Part shown: positions 34,318 through 44,012 of the stretch, one piece after another
How positions within the stretch are numbered: the stretch's first letter is position 1
Layout of the letters: every line of letters starts with the position of its first letter
NCBI GenBank assembly: GCA_963758335.1
Contig: CAVWVF010000004.1
Coordinates: forward strand, 372,001-436,000
DNA from: Roseiarcus sp963758335
GTDB taxonomy: Bacteria > Pseudomonadota > Alphaproteobacteria > Rhizobiales > Beijerinckiaceae
Direction: 5' to 3'
Length of the DNA stretch: 64,000 nt
Translations under genes and position numbers: made by a program
The notes under the pieces: generated by a model
The model's database searches: none
What the model was told of the DNA's origin: nothing
What the model saw: the letters and a program-made list of their open reading frames with translations, nothing else

Positions 34318-36546
34318 TCAGTTGATCGTAAGGACGCCGACCGATCCCCGGCGCTCGAGGACGTCGACGATGACGTGCCCGTCCGAGCGGCGAAGGGCGA
34401 CGTCGGCGCTGCCGCCTTCCATTCGCAGTCCCCTAAGAACGATCTCGTCCAGAAAGCGGGGGAGGATCGGCTCGCGAAAGGTGACGCGCTGTGCGGCGGT
34501 ATCGAAGGCCAAGCCGGCGCAGGACTGGATGAGATAAAGCGGGGCCGCCGCCGCCCAGGCCTGGGGCATGCACGCCACCGGGTAGAACGTCGGTCCACGG
34601 GTCTTTTGTCGCGGGAATCCGCAGAAGAGCTCCGGCAGACGCCGCAGGTCGACGTAGGTCGACGCGCTGAACAGGCTCTCGAAAACTTTGGCGGCCTCAC
34701 GACGGAAGCCGTAGCGGGCGAATCCCGCGGCGATCAAGGCGTTGTCGTGCGGCCAGACGGAGCCGTTGTGATAGCTCATGGGGTTGTAGCGCGCCTCCGT
34801 CGCAGCGACGGTGCGGATGCCCCACCCGCAGAAGCACGAGCTGCCCATCAGAGTCCGAACGACGGATTCCGCGCGCGCCGGATAGGCGATCCCGGAGAAG
34901 AGGGCGTGACCCGCGTTGGAGGCTCGGACGCGGCACGGCTTCTTGTCGCCGTCGAGCGCCAGGATGTAAGTCCCCAAGGCCGGGTCGAAAAACCGATCGT
35001 CGAAGCGGGAGCGCATCGCTTCCGCTTTCTCCCCGGACCCGACAGCGCGCTTCGGATCCGCCAACCGCGTTGCGATCCGCTCGGCGGCCCGCCAGGCCGC
35101 GTAGACGTAAGCCTGCACCTCGACCAGCGCGATCGGTCCCTCGGCCAGCCGACCGTCGGCATGGAAGATCGCATCGTGGCTGTCCTTCCATCCCTGATTC
35201 GCCAGCCCCTGGCCGGCTCGTCTCTCGTATTCGACGAAGCCGTCGGCGTCCCGGTCGCCGTAGCGTTCGATCCAGTTAAGCGCCGCCTCGATATGCGGCC
35301 AGAGCCGCCGTGTGGTTTCGATGTCGCCGGTCCGCTCGAGATATTCGCCGGCGAGCATGACGAAGAGCGGGGTCGAATCGACGCTGCCGTAATAGCGAGC
35401 GAAGGGGACCTCGGCCAGATCGGCCATTTCCCCGTGGCGCGCTTCGTGCAGAATCTTTCCCGGCTCCGCGTCGGCTTCGGGATCGGCCTGAACCGCCTGA
35501 CTCGCGGCGAGATGCCCGAGCACGCCCCGCGCGATGCTCGGATCCAGCCAGAGCATTTCAAGCGCGGTGATGATGGCGTCGCGTCCGAAGACCGCGCTGA
35601 ACCACGGAATGCCGGCATAAGGATAGGGCCCTTCGCGCAGCCGCGTCATCAGCATATAGAGATCGGCGATGTTGCGGCGAGCGGCCTCGTTGAAGATTTC
35701 ATTCGAGGTCTCGACCGAGGCCGCGCGCGACGAGGCGGCGCGCAGCTCCCGCCGCGCGTCGCGCAGGCCGATGAAGAACGCGCGCATCGGCGGAAGCGGC
35801 GATTCCTCCTGTCGGCAATCGATTTCGATGAAGATCGACTGCGATTCCCGGGGATCCAGATCGAGCGCGTAGATCGCTTGATGAGCGGACAGCGTCGTCG
35901 GCTTGGGATCGAAGCGCAGCGTGGTCGACCGCCGTCGCTTATCGAGCCCGACGTAGCTCAGCGTCACGCCAACGTCGTTGATTTCGGGCTCTTTGGCCTC
36001 GCCTCGCCGCTTCCGGTGCGCGCCGCGAACCTCGAAGAGATCGGCGAAGTCGGCGGCGAAGGCAATTCCGACCCGAAGGCGGCGTCGGCGGTCGTCAAAG
36101 TTGCGAATGTTGAGCCTTTCGAAACAGCCCGCCCGCCAAAGAAAGCGAGACCGTCGCAAATGGATGAGATCGTGTTCGATCTTCAGGTGGTCGTGATCTT
36201 CGAACAGGTCCGGATTGGTCAAGTCGCACGTGAGCGTGGTGTTGTCGTCGCGCAACGTCGAGCTCAAGAGCATGGGCCGCGCGCCCTCGACCGTCACCGC
36301 GAAATTCGAAAGATGGCGCGTGTCCCGGTGATAGAGGCCCTCGGCGCTCCCGGGCCCGGAAACGGCATCGCCGTAGCTGTCGAACACGCCGAAGGAGTCG
36401 CCGTGCTTCAGAATGAGTCTCCGCACGTCCTGAAGCGACGCGGCCGCTGTTATCGCAAACAACTCGTGCAATTCGGACGCCGCCTCTTCAGCCGCGCGCG
36501 CGCCTGCCGCTTGAACCGCGCCCTCGCCTTTCCGCCGATCGTTCAT
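34318..36546 (-). CDS. Amylo-alpha-1,6-glucosidase / glycogen-debranching family protein
   Basis: 742 residues from ATG 36546; the frame continues far upstream, but that part is antisense to ychF. An N-terminal beta-rich domain (LYHRDTRHLSNFAVTVEG, MLLSSTLRDDNTTLTCDL) is followed by the (alpha/alpha)6 barrel with GIPWFSAVFGRDAIITALE, GYEYE-like GFVEYERRAGQGLANQGWKD and MSYHNGSVWPHDNALIA. Family members cleave alpha-1,6 branches of glycogen or act on related glycans. It is divergent from ychF with a 234-bp gap. Confidence 0.9.
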   Translation of the reverse strand: MNDRRKGEGAVQAAGARAAEEAASELHELFAITAAASLQDVRRLILKHGDSFGVFDSYGDAVSGPGSAEGLYHRDTRHLSNFAVTVEGARPMLLSSTLRDDNTTLTCDLTNPDLFEDHDHLKIEHDLIHLRRSRFLWRAGCFERLNIRNFDDRRRRLRVGIAFAADFADLFEVRGAHRKRRGEAKEPEINDVGVTLSYVGLDKRRRSTTLRFDPKPTTLSAHQAIYALDLDPRESQSIFIEIDCRQEESPLPPMRAFFIGLRDARRELRAASSRAASVETSNEIFNEAARRNIADLYMLMTRLREGPYPYAGIPWFSAVFGRDAIITALEMLWLDPSIARGVLGHLAASQAVQADPEADAEPGKILHEARHGEMADLAEVPFARYYGSVDSTPLFVMLAGEYLERTGDIETTRRLWPHIEAALNWIERYGDRDADGFVEYERRAGQGLANQGWKDSHDAIFHADGRLAEGPIALVEVQAYVYAAWRAAERIATRLADPKRAVGSGEKAEAMRSRFDDRFFDPALGTYILALDGDKKPCRVRASNAGHALFSGIAYPARAESVVRTLMGSSCFCGWGIRTVAATEARYNPMSYHNGSVWPHDNALIAAGFARYGFRREAAKVFESLFSASTYVDLRRLPELFCGFPRQKTRGPTFYPVACMPQAWAAAAPLYLIQSCAGLAFDTAAQRVTFREPILPRFLDEIVLRGLRMEGGSADVALRRSDGHVIVDVLERRGSVGVLTIN

Positions 36547-36780
36547 CGTCGACCCCAACGCCAATAACCCCGCGCCTGCTGAGCTCGAGAACAAGCAACG
36601 TCGCTGTGAGAGCGCCTTTATTGTCGGCCTATCAAGGCGGTTGTCGGGCGAAACCTGACCCAAATGGGGGCGGCTAAGGTCGAGCGTGCTGAGGCGACTT
36701 TCCTGCGTCCGGCGCTTGCCTTTTGTCCGCCGCCCTTGCATAGGGCCGACCGTCTCCCGATAAGAATAGGCTTTGCTTCG

Positions 36781-37878
36781 ATGGGTTTCAAATGCGGCAT
36801 CGTCGGCCTGCCGAATGTCGGCAAGTCGACGCTCTTCAACGCCCTGACGCAGACCGCCGCCGCCCAGGCGGCCAACTATCCGTTCTGCACGATCGAGCCC
36901 AATGTCGGAGAGGTGGCCGTGCCGGATCCTCGGCTGGCCGCTCTTGCCGAGATCGCCGGATCGAAGGAAATCATTCCGACGCGTCTCACCTTCGTCGACA
37001 TCGCCGGGCTCGTGCGCGGCGCGTCGAAGGGCGAAGGGCTGGGCAATCAGTTCCTCGCCAACATTCGCGAATGCGACGCCATCGCCCATGTCGTGCGCTG
37101 CTTCGAAGACAGCGATGTGACCCATCTCGAAGGCCGCATCGATCCGCCGTCGAACATCGCGACGATCGAGACCGAACTGATGCTCGCCGACCTCGAAAGT
37201 CTGGAACGGCGCATCGTCGCCATGGAAAAGAAGGCCAAGGGGGGCGACAAGGGCGCCAAGGAGATCCTGGCGCTCGCCGAGCGCAGCCTCGCCGAACTGC
37301 GCGAGGGGCGGCCCGTGCGCGCCGCCGGTGTGAGCCGCGAGGAGCACGATCTCTTCCAGTCGCTCGGCCTTCTGTCGTCGAAGCCCGTGCTTTATGTCTG
37401 CAACGTCGAAGAGGCCTCGGCCGACAAGGGCAACGCCTATTCGGAGAAAGTGAGGGAGCAGGCCGCAAACGAAGGCGCGGTCGCCGTCGTCGTATCCGCC
37501 AAGATCGAAAGCGAAATCGCCGTGCTGCCGCAAGCCGAGCAGAAGGACTATCTCGAGGCGGTGGGTCTCCACGAGCCCGGCCTCAATCGGGTCATCCGCG
37601 CGGGCTACGACCTCCTTCATCTCGTCACCTTCTTCAGCGTCGGCCCGAAGGAAGCGCGGGCCTGGACGGTGGAGAAGGGGACCAAGGCACCGCAGGCGGC
37701 CGGCGTCATCCACACCGATTTCGAGAGAGGGTTCATCCGCGCCGAGACCATCGCCTACGAGGACTACGTCGTCAATCACGGCGAGGCAGGGGCGCGCGAA
37801 GCCGGCAAGTTCCGCCTCGAGGGCAAGGACTACGTCGTCGCCGATGGCGACGTGCTCCATTTCCGCTTTGCCAATTGA
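36781..37878 (+). CDS. ychF: Redox-regulated ATPase YchF (Obg-like GTPase family)
   Basis: 365 residues. P-loop GLPNVGKST at 9-17, DIAGLVRGASKGEGLGNQFL as switch II/G3, and a C-terminal TGS domain ending DYVVADGDVLHFRFAN. The G4 motif is YVCNVEEA rather than NKxD, which is why YchF prefers ATP over GTP. It binds ribosomes and acts in stress responses. ATG 36781 begins MGFKCGIVGL as in the family. The downstream MaoC-like gene starts inside its last codons. Confidence 0.96.
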   Translation: MGFKCGIVGLPNVGKSTLFNALTQTAAAQAANYPFCTIEPNVGEVAVPDPRLAALAEIAGSKEIIPTRLTFVDIAGLVRGASKGEGLGNQFLANIRECDAIAHVVRCFEDSDVTHLEGRIDPPSNIATIETELMLADLESLERRIVAMEKKAKGGDKGAKEILALAERSLAELREGRPVRAAGVSREEHDLFQSLGLLSSKPVLYVCNVEEASADKGNAYSEKVREQAANEGAVAVVVSAKIESEIAVLPQAEQKDYLEAVGLHEPGLNRVIRAGYDLLHLVTFFSVGPKEARAWTVEKGTKAPQAAGVIHTDFERGFIRAETIAYEDYVVNHGEAGAREAGKFRLEGKDYVVADGDVLHFRFAN

Positions 37879-38341
37879 TCGCCCATGTCGGACCCTCGCT
37901 TTCGAGGACTTTTCGGCCGGCGAAGTCGTCGAATACGGCGGCGTTGAAGTCTCCGCACAGGAGATCGTCGACTTTGCGCGCGAGTTCGATCCGCAGCCCT
38001 TCCATATCGACGACGAAGCGGCGAAATCGGCGACCGGCGGCCTGATCGCCTCGGGCTGGCACACCAGCGCGCTGCTCCTGCGGATGAATTGCGACGCGTT
38101 TCTGGCGCGCGCGATGGTGTTGGAGGAGCCGGGCGTGGAAGAGACCAGGTGGACGCATCCGGTGCGCCCCGGGGATCGTCTGCGGGTGCGTCGACATACT
38201 CTTGTAGCGCGCCCGTGGGAGGACGGGGCTCACACCGGCGAGGTCGAGTTTCTCTACGAGGTCGTCAATCAGGAGAATGTGGTTGCGATGACGCAACGCA
38301 GTCGGTTGGTCTTGTCGCGGCGCGGCGAGCGCTCGAACTAG
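37844..38341 (+). CDS. MaoC-like hotdog dehydratase/hydratase
   Basis: 165 residues, starting 35 bp inside ychF; a later TTG would also be possible. FEDFSAGEVVEYGGVEVSAQEIVDFAREFDPQPFHIDDEAA is the MaoC active-site region (Asp and His in DPQPFH), then GLIASGWHTSALLLRM. MaoC enzymes hydrate 2-enoyl-CoA thioesters. The substrate is unknown. It is directly followed by a second, shorter MaoC-like gene, and the two may form a heterodimer. Confidence 0.85.
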   Translation: MATCSISALPIDRPCRTLAFEDFSAGEVVEYGGVEVSAQEIVDFAREFDPQPFHIDDEAAKSATGGLIASGWHTSALLLRMNCDAFLARAMVLEEPGVEETRWTHPVRPGDRLRVRRHTLVARPWEDGAHTGEVEFLYEVVNQENVVAMTQRSRLVLSRRGERSN

Positions 38342-38343
38342 AT

Positions 38344-38784
38344 ATGTTCTACGAGGACATGTCGATAGGCGCCATGACCGCGCTCGGCTCGGCCACGTTC
38401 ACGCGCGAATTGATCATCGCCTACGCTTGGCGGTTCGATCCCCGCGTCCTCGCCGCTGCCGTCGCGCGCGATGACGGGCTTCTCGTCGCCTCGGGGCTGC
38501 ATGTGGCGAGCGCGCTGATGCGACGCCTCGTGGAGACGCGCTCGGCTTTGCGCAAGGCCCTGGCTGCGCGCGGAGAATCCTTGCCCGAACTCGGCGTATC
38601 GCCCGGGTTTCGCGAAATGCGCTGGCCGCATCCGGTTCGCGAGGGCGACGTCGTCTCGTTTTCGATGAAGACCATTTCCAAGCGTGAGACCTCGAAGCCG
38701 AAATGGGGGCTTGTCGGCAACAGCTTTCGAGGCTTCAATCAGCGGGGCGAGGAAGTTCTTAGATTCTTACCTGAGGGATCATAG
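38344..38784 (+). CDS. MaoC-like hotdog protein, divergent
   Basis: 146 residues starting 2 bp after the previous stop. It has the same layout (FYEDMSIGAMTALGSATFTRE, FDPRVLAAAVARDDGLLVASGLHVASALMRRL, WPHPVREGDVVSF), but the catalytic D-x-N/Q-P-x-H is replaced by FDPRVL, without the histidine. It is therefore probably a non-catalytic partner of the upstream MaoC protein. Confidence 0.75.
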   Translation: MFYEDMSIGAMTALGSATFTRELIIAYAWRFDPRVLAAAVARDDGLLVASGLHVASALMRRLVETRSALRKALAARGESLPELGVSPGFREMRWPHPVREGDVVSFSMKTISKRETSKPKWGLVGNSFRGFNQRGEEVLRFLPEGS

Positions 38785-38824
38785 ACAAGACGAGTTCGAA
38801 CATTGTCATTGGGGCGCGGCGCGA

Positions 38825-40444
38825 TCAAGCTGCAGCCAAGAGATCGACGACGCGTTGGATGGCGGTGTCGGCGCGGTGATAGGCGGCTTCGAGCCGGCTG
38901 TCTGGACGGTGTTGCGGGTCCGGCCGGTGATGGAAGCGGCTGTTGGCGAGGGGGCCGCACAGGCGCTTGTGGAAGAAGAGGAAGAGGAGGGCGACTTGGA
39001 CGCCCTTGGGTGAGAGCCGGTAGGCGTAGCGCGAGCCGTCGCGCTCGATCAGGCCGTGTCCCTTGAGCTTGCGCAAGTCGTAGCGGAGCTGGTTCAGGCG
39101 GTAGGTCTTCTCAGAGAGGTCGAAGGTGTCGAGGACGGCCTGATGGATCTGCCGGGCCGTCCAGCCGCCGATCTGAGGACCGCCATGCAGGAGGACCTCG
39201 AACAGGCGGATGATGCGCGGCTCGTGGATCTTGAGGCCGGGATAACGCACCGCGCCGATCGTGATCGGATGGGCGAGGCGCTGCAGCAGCGGGAAATCGA
39301 CATGCACGTTGAGCCACTCGGCCTGGAAGCCGGCGAAGCGATCCGTGATCAGCTGGAAGGTGGTCCGCACGGCATCGAGATGGTCGAGCCCCTTAAGCAG
39401 GCCGAAGTCGGTGAGATTGTTGGAGACCAATTCGTTGCGCAGAAAGGTCAGGAACTTCTCATACTGTTTGAGGAAGCCGCTCTTGAAGTAGGCGCGGAAG
39501 ACATGATGGCCGTGCTCGATCTGGTCGATGACGGTGGCCAGCTTGCCATGCATCCGGCGACTGACCCGCTTGCCGAAGATCGTGGCGATCTTGTCAGCAC
39601 TGAGCCGCCACAGGCCGAGTTCGCAGCTGCGCTCGAATAGCTTGTGGATGGGAAAGCGACGCCTGAAGATGAAGTTGCGGCAGTACTCGATCTGGGAGAT
39701 GGCGTAGAAGCGTGACAGGTTGAGCTTGGCGCGCTCCTTCTTTGAGAATTTCGGTCCGATGATCAGGGTCCAGTAGTCGAGGCGGCGGCGGATGATCTCT
39801 GGGCTCAGCCGGTCGGCCGACGCCTGCAGCGCCGCGACGTCGTCGACGGCGAGGAAAGCGTTGTCCTCCTTGCGGAAGCCGATCCCCGCCCGCTTCAGCT
39901 CCTACTCGATGAAGCTGTGGCCGTTGAGATAGTAGGTGGTCTGGAAGGGGAAGAAGGAAGCCACCCGCACAACCATCGGTCCGAGCGCCTCGTCGCGGAC
40001 ATAGAAGTAGTAATGCGTGAAGCGGCTGCGCTGGTGCGCGACGATGCGGTAGTGCGGGTCCTTGGCCGGGTACTTCGGCAGGCTGATGCGGAAGGTCGGC
40101 CCTTGCTCCATGCTCTTGAAGATGAAGTAGACACCGTAGGCATTGCGCTTCTCCATGCGGCGCAGCCACCGCAGCACGTGGTCCTCCTTGCGTACCCCCT
40201 TCTCGGCCCATTCGATCGGGATCGCGTGATTGCGCGCGTAGGCTTCCACCCAATTCTGGTAATCGGCCGTCCGCTGGCTCAGCGCCTCCTTGCTGACCTC
40301 CGCCACCCCGACGATCTCACGGAAGAAGTGGACGACCAGCTCGGGCCGCGACAGCGCCGTCAGATAGCCGCGAATGACAATCCGGTCGAAGCAGTGATAG
40401 ACGAAGACCAAGAAGTCGCCGAACAGCTTGGTGAACAAATCCAT
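38825..40444 (-). pseudogene. Uncharacterised mobile-type gene (FDRIVIRG family), interrupted by an in-frame TAG
   Basis: One frame of ~539 codons with a single TAG at 39899-39901, between NGHSFIE and ELKRAGIGF. N-terminal part: MDLFTKLFGDFLVFVYHCFDRIVIRG, RFTHYYFYVRDEALGPMVVRV, FPFQTTYYLNGH. C-terminal part: ISQIEYCRNFIF, a winged-helix-like ILFEVLLHG region and SEKTYRLNQLRYDLRKLKGHGLIER. From memory, related proteins occur in many copies in diverse bacteria without an assigned function; I think they may belong to an undescribed mobile element. The ancestral codon was probably CAG. The partner gene at 40506 is divergent. Confidence 0.6.
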
Positions 40445-40505
40445 GGCAGCCCCCTCGGTACCCGGCAGGGTTCGAAAGGCGATCCGGCGTCGACCGGGCA
40501 AACAG

Positions 40506-40850
40506 ATGGTGGAGGGGAAGAGCTTTCGCCTCGCCGACGAGGTCCGCTACATCCAGCGCCGGGCTGCTGACCGCCATGGGCGCGTCGTCACTGTTGGTCA
40601 GCTTGTCCTGTTGTCTACCGAAACCGGCGACGCCTGGCTGCTCGACCCGTCCGATCAACTCGCCGCAAGGCTGGCCCGCGACGGCGACCCCGAACCCGTC
40701 CACATCGAAGAAAACGATACCTCCTTCGTCATCGATTGGAAGGGCAACTATCGCATCGAGGGACCCGCCTTCATCTATTCCGATCGCCAGACCCGGCGCG
40801 TCTCAACCATCCTCGGATACCCCACGCACCTGCTCGCGCCACCGTCCTGA
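40506..40850 (+). CDS. Hypothetical protein divergently paired with the 38825-40444 gene
   Basis: 114 residues. FRLADEVRYIQRRAADRHGRVVTVGQLVLLSTETGDAWLLDP is followed by DGDPEPVHIEENDTSFVIDWKG and RRVSTILGYPTHLLA. It is intact and predicted cytosolic. No enzyme motif is seen. The start codons of the two genes are only 61 bp apart, so they share a promoter region, and I suspect both belong to one mobile module. Confidence 0.65.
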   Translation: MVEGKSFRLADEVRYIQRRAADRHGRVVTVGQLVLLSTETGDAWLLDPSDQLAARLARDGDPEPVHIEENDTSFVIDWKGNYRIEGPAFIYSDRQTRRVSTILGYPTHLLAPPS

Positions 40851-40879
40851 AATTTCAAATATCTTTGGCTAGGCTTTCG

Positions 40880-41195
40880 TACGGAACTTGAGACCCTGCG
40901 TGGCCATGCTAAGGGAAAAGGCACAAGCGGCGGACCCGCGAGGCTGAAAGTACCGATGGGTCAGGCAGGCGCGGACCGCCCCATAATAGTGATGAAGCGG
41001 GGCAACGCCCGGGGAGCGAAGGGGGCGGGTCACTCGCGGCACTCGGTGGGTCAACGGGAGACCGGAGGAACCCGACTGTCTTGCCGGAAGGCGCCAGCCT
41101 TCTTTGAGGGCACGAGCCGGATGAGGCGAGAGTTCTCACGTCCGGATCTGGGAGAGGCTCGGGGTGAAATTCCCCGGGCCTACTCGGCGAAGGGA
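40880..41195 (+). ncRNA. Group II intron 3' end (domains V and VI), truncated
   Basis: GAGCCGGATGAGGCGAGAG...CTCACGTCCGGATC at 41114-41148 is a classic domain V hairpin with its catalytic AGC-type base and paired CCGGA. A domain VI stem (GGCTCGGGGTGAAATTCCCC) with a bulged A near CCTACTCG follows at 41149-41192. Upstream 40880-41110 resembles domain IV debris (CATAATAGTGATGAAGCGGGG, GGGAGACCGGAGGAACCCG). No maturase frame is present, so the 5' and coding parts are lost. Confidence 0.7.
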
Positions 41196-41690
41196 AACGG
41201 GGCGCAAGCCGCCGCGCCCTTCCTCGACTCTACTATGGCCCCTCACATGGGGTGTTTCGGGTCAAGCTCATTCGTTTGCACCGGCCGCTGGCGTGTCACC
41301 CGCGAAGCGGGGCGAAGCGCAGCGGAGCAGGGAGCGAAGCGACCTTGACGCGCCAGCGGCCGGATACACTGTCACGAGCGAGCGCGCCCTTGCGCGCTCT
41401 TGGCTGCCTCTGTGGTCTTTGCCGCGCTCATTCATTTTGGCATTGCGCATCTCCTTTGGCGTTTGGATCCGAAGCGTGAGCCCGTCTTTCGCATGCAGCC
41501 TTGACGGCCGCATCACCTCACATCCGGTCGAGCTTGTCGGGGCTCGCACCATAATCCCTCATGCTCGAGGGCGTCGGGCTCGGGTTGGCGGGGACCATCC
41601 TGTTAAACGGCGTGTTTCAGCCAGGCAAAGCCGCGGTCACCGCCCGCCCGGATCCGGCGAAGCCGTCGCGTTCGGCTTCGCTGGAATGGG
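41196..41690. other. Gene-free stretch between intron end and IS110 element
   Basis: About 500 bases without a credible gene. Low-complexity words such as GCGAAGCGGGGCGAAGCGCAGCG and GCGCCCTTGCGCGC occur. Part of the right half may be the 3' non-coding end of the IS110-family element, which in the IS1111 branch carries the guide (bridge) RNA. Confidence 0.35.
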
Positions 41691-42984
41691 GTTGAGTCGT
41701 TAAGCCATCGTTGGAGCGTCGGCGTAGGATTGAGCCATCGGGTCAGGCCGCCTTGAACACCGCGCCCTCGGGAACGACGCCTTGGGTGACATAGCGCCAC
41801 AAGGCGACGAGCAGTTTGCGGGCCAGCGCCACGATGGCGATCCGGCGGACCCGTCCCTTCGCGGCGCCGACCCGCGCCCGAAACCAGCGGCTCAACGCCG
41901 AGTCCGGCTGGTGACGCAGCCAGAACCAGGCCAGCTCGATCATGGTCTTGCGCAGGCGGCGGTTGCCCGACTTCGAGATGCCTTGATCCCGTTCGACGCC
42001 GCCGCTCTGCCAGGGGCTGGGCGCCAATCCGCCGTAAGCCGCCACCTGGCGGCGGTTGGCGAAGCTGCGGAACAACGATTCCAGCCAGAGGAGCGAGGCG
42101 AACTCGGGGCCCAAGCCCTTGAGCTCGAGGAGCCGGGCGGCGGGGTTGGTGCGCTCCTCGGCTTCCGTGCGGATGAGCGCGTCGCGGGCCCGTTCGACCG
42201 CAGCCAGTTGCGTCGTCGCCAGCGCGATCCGATCGAGCTCCCGGCGTATTTCCGCCTTCAGCAGCGGCGGCAGCTCGCGGCCGTCGCCGGTTCGCAGCGC
42301 CTCGAGCCGCTCAAAACGATCGCGCCGAAGCGGGTTGTAATCCCGGATGCCTTGGCCGCTGAGCAGGCCCCTGACCCGATTGGTGTGCTGAATGCGTTCC
42401 TTGAGCAGCGTGCCGCGCTCGCGGGTCAGCCGCCGGCGATCCTCTTCTTCCGGGCTCGGCGCGCGAACCATGGAGCAGACCCGCCGCTCGCCGCGAGCCC
42501 ACGCCATCAGCGTCCGCAACAGCGTCTCGCCGTCGATCGCATCGGTCTTGGCTCGCCGATGCCGCCGGTTGACCGCAATCGAAGCCGCATCGACCACGTG
42601 GCTCTCGATCCCCTCGGCGAGCAGCAGGCGATGGATCCAAAATCCGTCCAATCCCGCCTCCTGAATGACGATCGCTTTGATCGGCACGCCATAGCGCTGC
42701 TCGGCCTTCGCCCTCGACCGCGAAAGAAGGTCGAGCAGGCCGGCGCCGTCCCCACCCTCGACCACATGCCTGGAAAATTTCTCGCTGCCCGGACTGTTGA
42801 TCGTCACAACCCATTTCGATTTGCTCAATTCGAGCGAGGCGAACAGCGTGATATCATTCGCGCGGGCGGTGGTCGCGACAACGGTCGCGGAGGTGATTAA
42901 ATGCATCGGTTGCCTCCATGCTGGTGTGGAAGATCAGCCTACCAAGGGTCCGGCCGCCGTCCACCCGCATAGGATCTGTTATCG
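41690..42984 (-). mobile_element. IS110-family insertion sequence, complete transposase
   Basis: The right boundary (end of identity with the copy at 1222-1872) is at 42984; the left boundary is uncertain. IS110 elements lack long terminal inverted repeats and are targeted by a bridge RNA from a non-coding end. Only ~80 bp precede the transposase start, so a guide RNA would more likely lie downstream (41560-41742). The element sits within CCTGTTATC-type repeats, as does the truncated copy. Confidence 0.7.
41743..42906 (-). CDS. IS110-family transposase (DEDD recombinase)
   Basis: 387 residues. The N-terminal RuvC-like DEDD domain shows SLELSKSKWVVTI, VIQEAGLDGFWIHRLL and AKTDAIDGETLL. The C-terminal Transposase_20 domain has LKGLGPEFASLLWLE, NRRQVAAYGGLAPSPWQSGG and GISKSGNRRLRKTMIE, including the nucleophilic serine region. 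The first acidic residue is Glu in SLEL where Asp is usual. It is full length and apparently functional. A nearly identical truncated copy lies at 1222-1794. Confidence 0.95.
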   Translation of the reverse strand: MHLITSATVVATTARANDITLFASLELSKSKWVVTINSPGSEKFSRHVVEGGDGAGLLDLLSRSRAKAEQRYGVPIKAIVIQEAGLDGFWIHRLLLAEGIESHVVDAASIAVNRRHRRAKTDAIDGETLLRTLMAWARGERRVCSMVRAPSPEEEDRRRLTRERGTLLKERIQHTNRVRGLLSGQGIRDYNPLRRDRFERLEALRTGDGRELPPLLKAEIRRELDRIALATTQLAAVERARDALIRTEAEERTNPAARLLELKGLGPEFASLLWLESLFRSFANRRQVAAYGGLAPSPWQSGGVERDQGISKSGNRRLRKTMIELAWFWLRHQPDSALSRWFRARVGAAKGRVRRIAIVALARKLLVALWRYVTQGVVPEGAVFKAA

Positions 42985-43151
42985 TCCTGTTATGGTCCGG
43001 CGCCGATTGCGGCGGCGATTTCGCACAAGCAACTGGAAATACACGCCTTTCATGGGTCGACCCAAACCGCAGGAGGCGCGCTTCCGCCTGTTTTCGCCCT
43101 GTTATCAGGCTGAAACAGGCCGATCGCCATCCCTCGGACGTCAAGCGCGAC

Positions 43152-43577
43152 TATCCTTTGACCAGAATGGCCCATTCCCTCGGATGCACCGGCCGCCGTC
43201 GACCTCCAGTACGACCCCGGTCAGGAACGAAGCCTCATCGCTGGCGAGATAGAGCGCAGCGGCCCCGATGTCGCGCGGGGTCGGGAAGCGCGCATGCGGC
43301 ACAGAGGCGCGGAAGGCGGCCCGCTTCTCCGGCGTGTTCTACGAACATCGCCAAGAGCGAGGTCTCTCCGGCGACCGGCGCGATGGCGCAGACGCGGATC
43401 CTGTCCGGCGCAAGCTCGACCGCCATCGATTTCGTCATCACATGCACTTTCGACGCGTTGTAGACCGTGAGCCCAGGGCGCGGGCGCAAAAGCGGCGGTC
43501 GAACCGACGTTAACGATGACGCCGCCCCCGTGTTCTCGCATGTGCGGGACGAAGGCTTGCGCGGTCAGAAAAATCGA
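43152..43577 (-). pseudogene. Short-chain dehydrogenase/reductase, truncated and frameshifted
   Basis: Three minus-strand frames give consecutive SDR pieces: IFLTAQAFVPHMREHGGGVI plus VNVGSTAAFAPAP, then LTVYNASKVHVMTKSMAVEL (active-site Y-x-x-x-K) and RIRVCAIAPVAGET, then PTPRDIGAAALYLASDEASF with LTGVVLEVDGG. The N-terminal Rossmann half is missing, and two frameshifts break the rest. It is a dead gene next to the IS110 element. Confidence 0.7.
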
Positions 43578-43689
43578 TCTAGGCGATGACCACTCCGTCT
43601 CCTTTCGGGTCCCCACGTTCTCGGGCCCAACTCGGGCCCACGCCCCCTCTTCCCTCTCCGCCTGCCGTGCCCTATATTTCTCTCGCCGT

Positions 43690-44012
43690 CCGCGAGGGCG
43701 GCTATGGCGATAAATGGGCATCGGAATAAGTCTTTCGGACCCGGGGGCAGTACCCGGCGCCTCCACCCAAGCCTGCAGGAACAAAGGCGGGTTTCGGCGG
43801 GGGCGAAATAGGTTCGACGGGGGACCCAAAGGGTGATCTTTCGCTCGGCATGATACCGCCGTTATCGGGTCAAACCTATAGTTGCGAATGACAACTATGC
43901 TCCGGTGGCCCTCGCTGCGTAACTCAGCGATGGTACTGGGAATCAAGTCCTAAGGGTTTGCACCTTTAGGCGGGGTCCGGAGGCGCCTGGCAACAGAAGC
44001 CTCCACTTTGTT
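43690..44012 (+). ncRNA. ssrA: tmRNA (two-piece, circularly permuted alphaproteobacterial type)
   Basis: The acceptor piece comes first: GGACCCGGGGGCAGTACCCGG is the T-arm and CGCCTCCACC the 3' acceptor strand. After a short intervening loop comes GGGGGCGAAATAGGTTCGAC, the 5' tRNA-like start. The tag frame 43884-43922 encodes ANDNYAPVALAA followed by TAA. The 3' end is the conserved hairpin GGAGGCGCCTGGCAACAG...GCCTCC. tmRNA rescues stalled ribosomes and tags the unfinished protein for ClpXP. The exact ends of the mature pieces are estimates. Confidence 0.93.

Noticed and set aside
33977..34537. 186-codon plus-strand frame as a real gene
   Set aside because: Only its first ~55 codons resemble a glycosyltransferase end; the rest is antisense to the debranching enzyme.
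36547..38064. 500-residue N-terminal extension of the debranching enzyme
   Set aside because: The extension is exactly antisense to ychF and has no domain; family similarity begins at ATG 36546.
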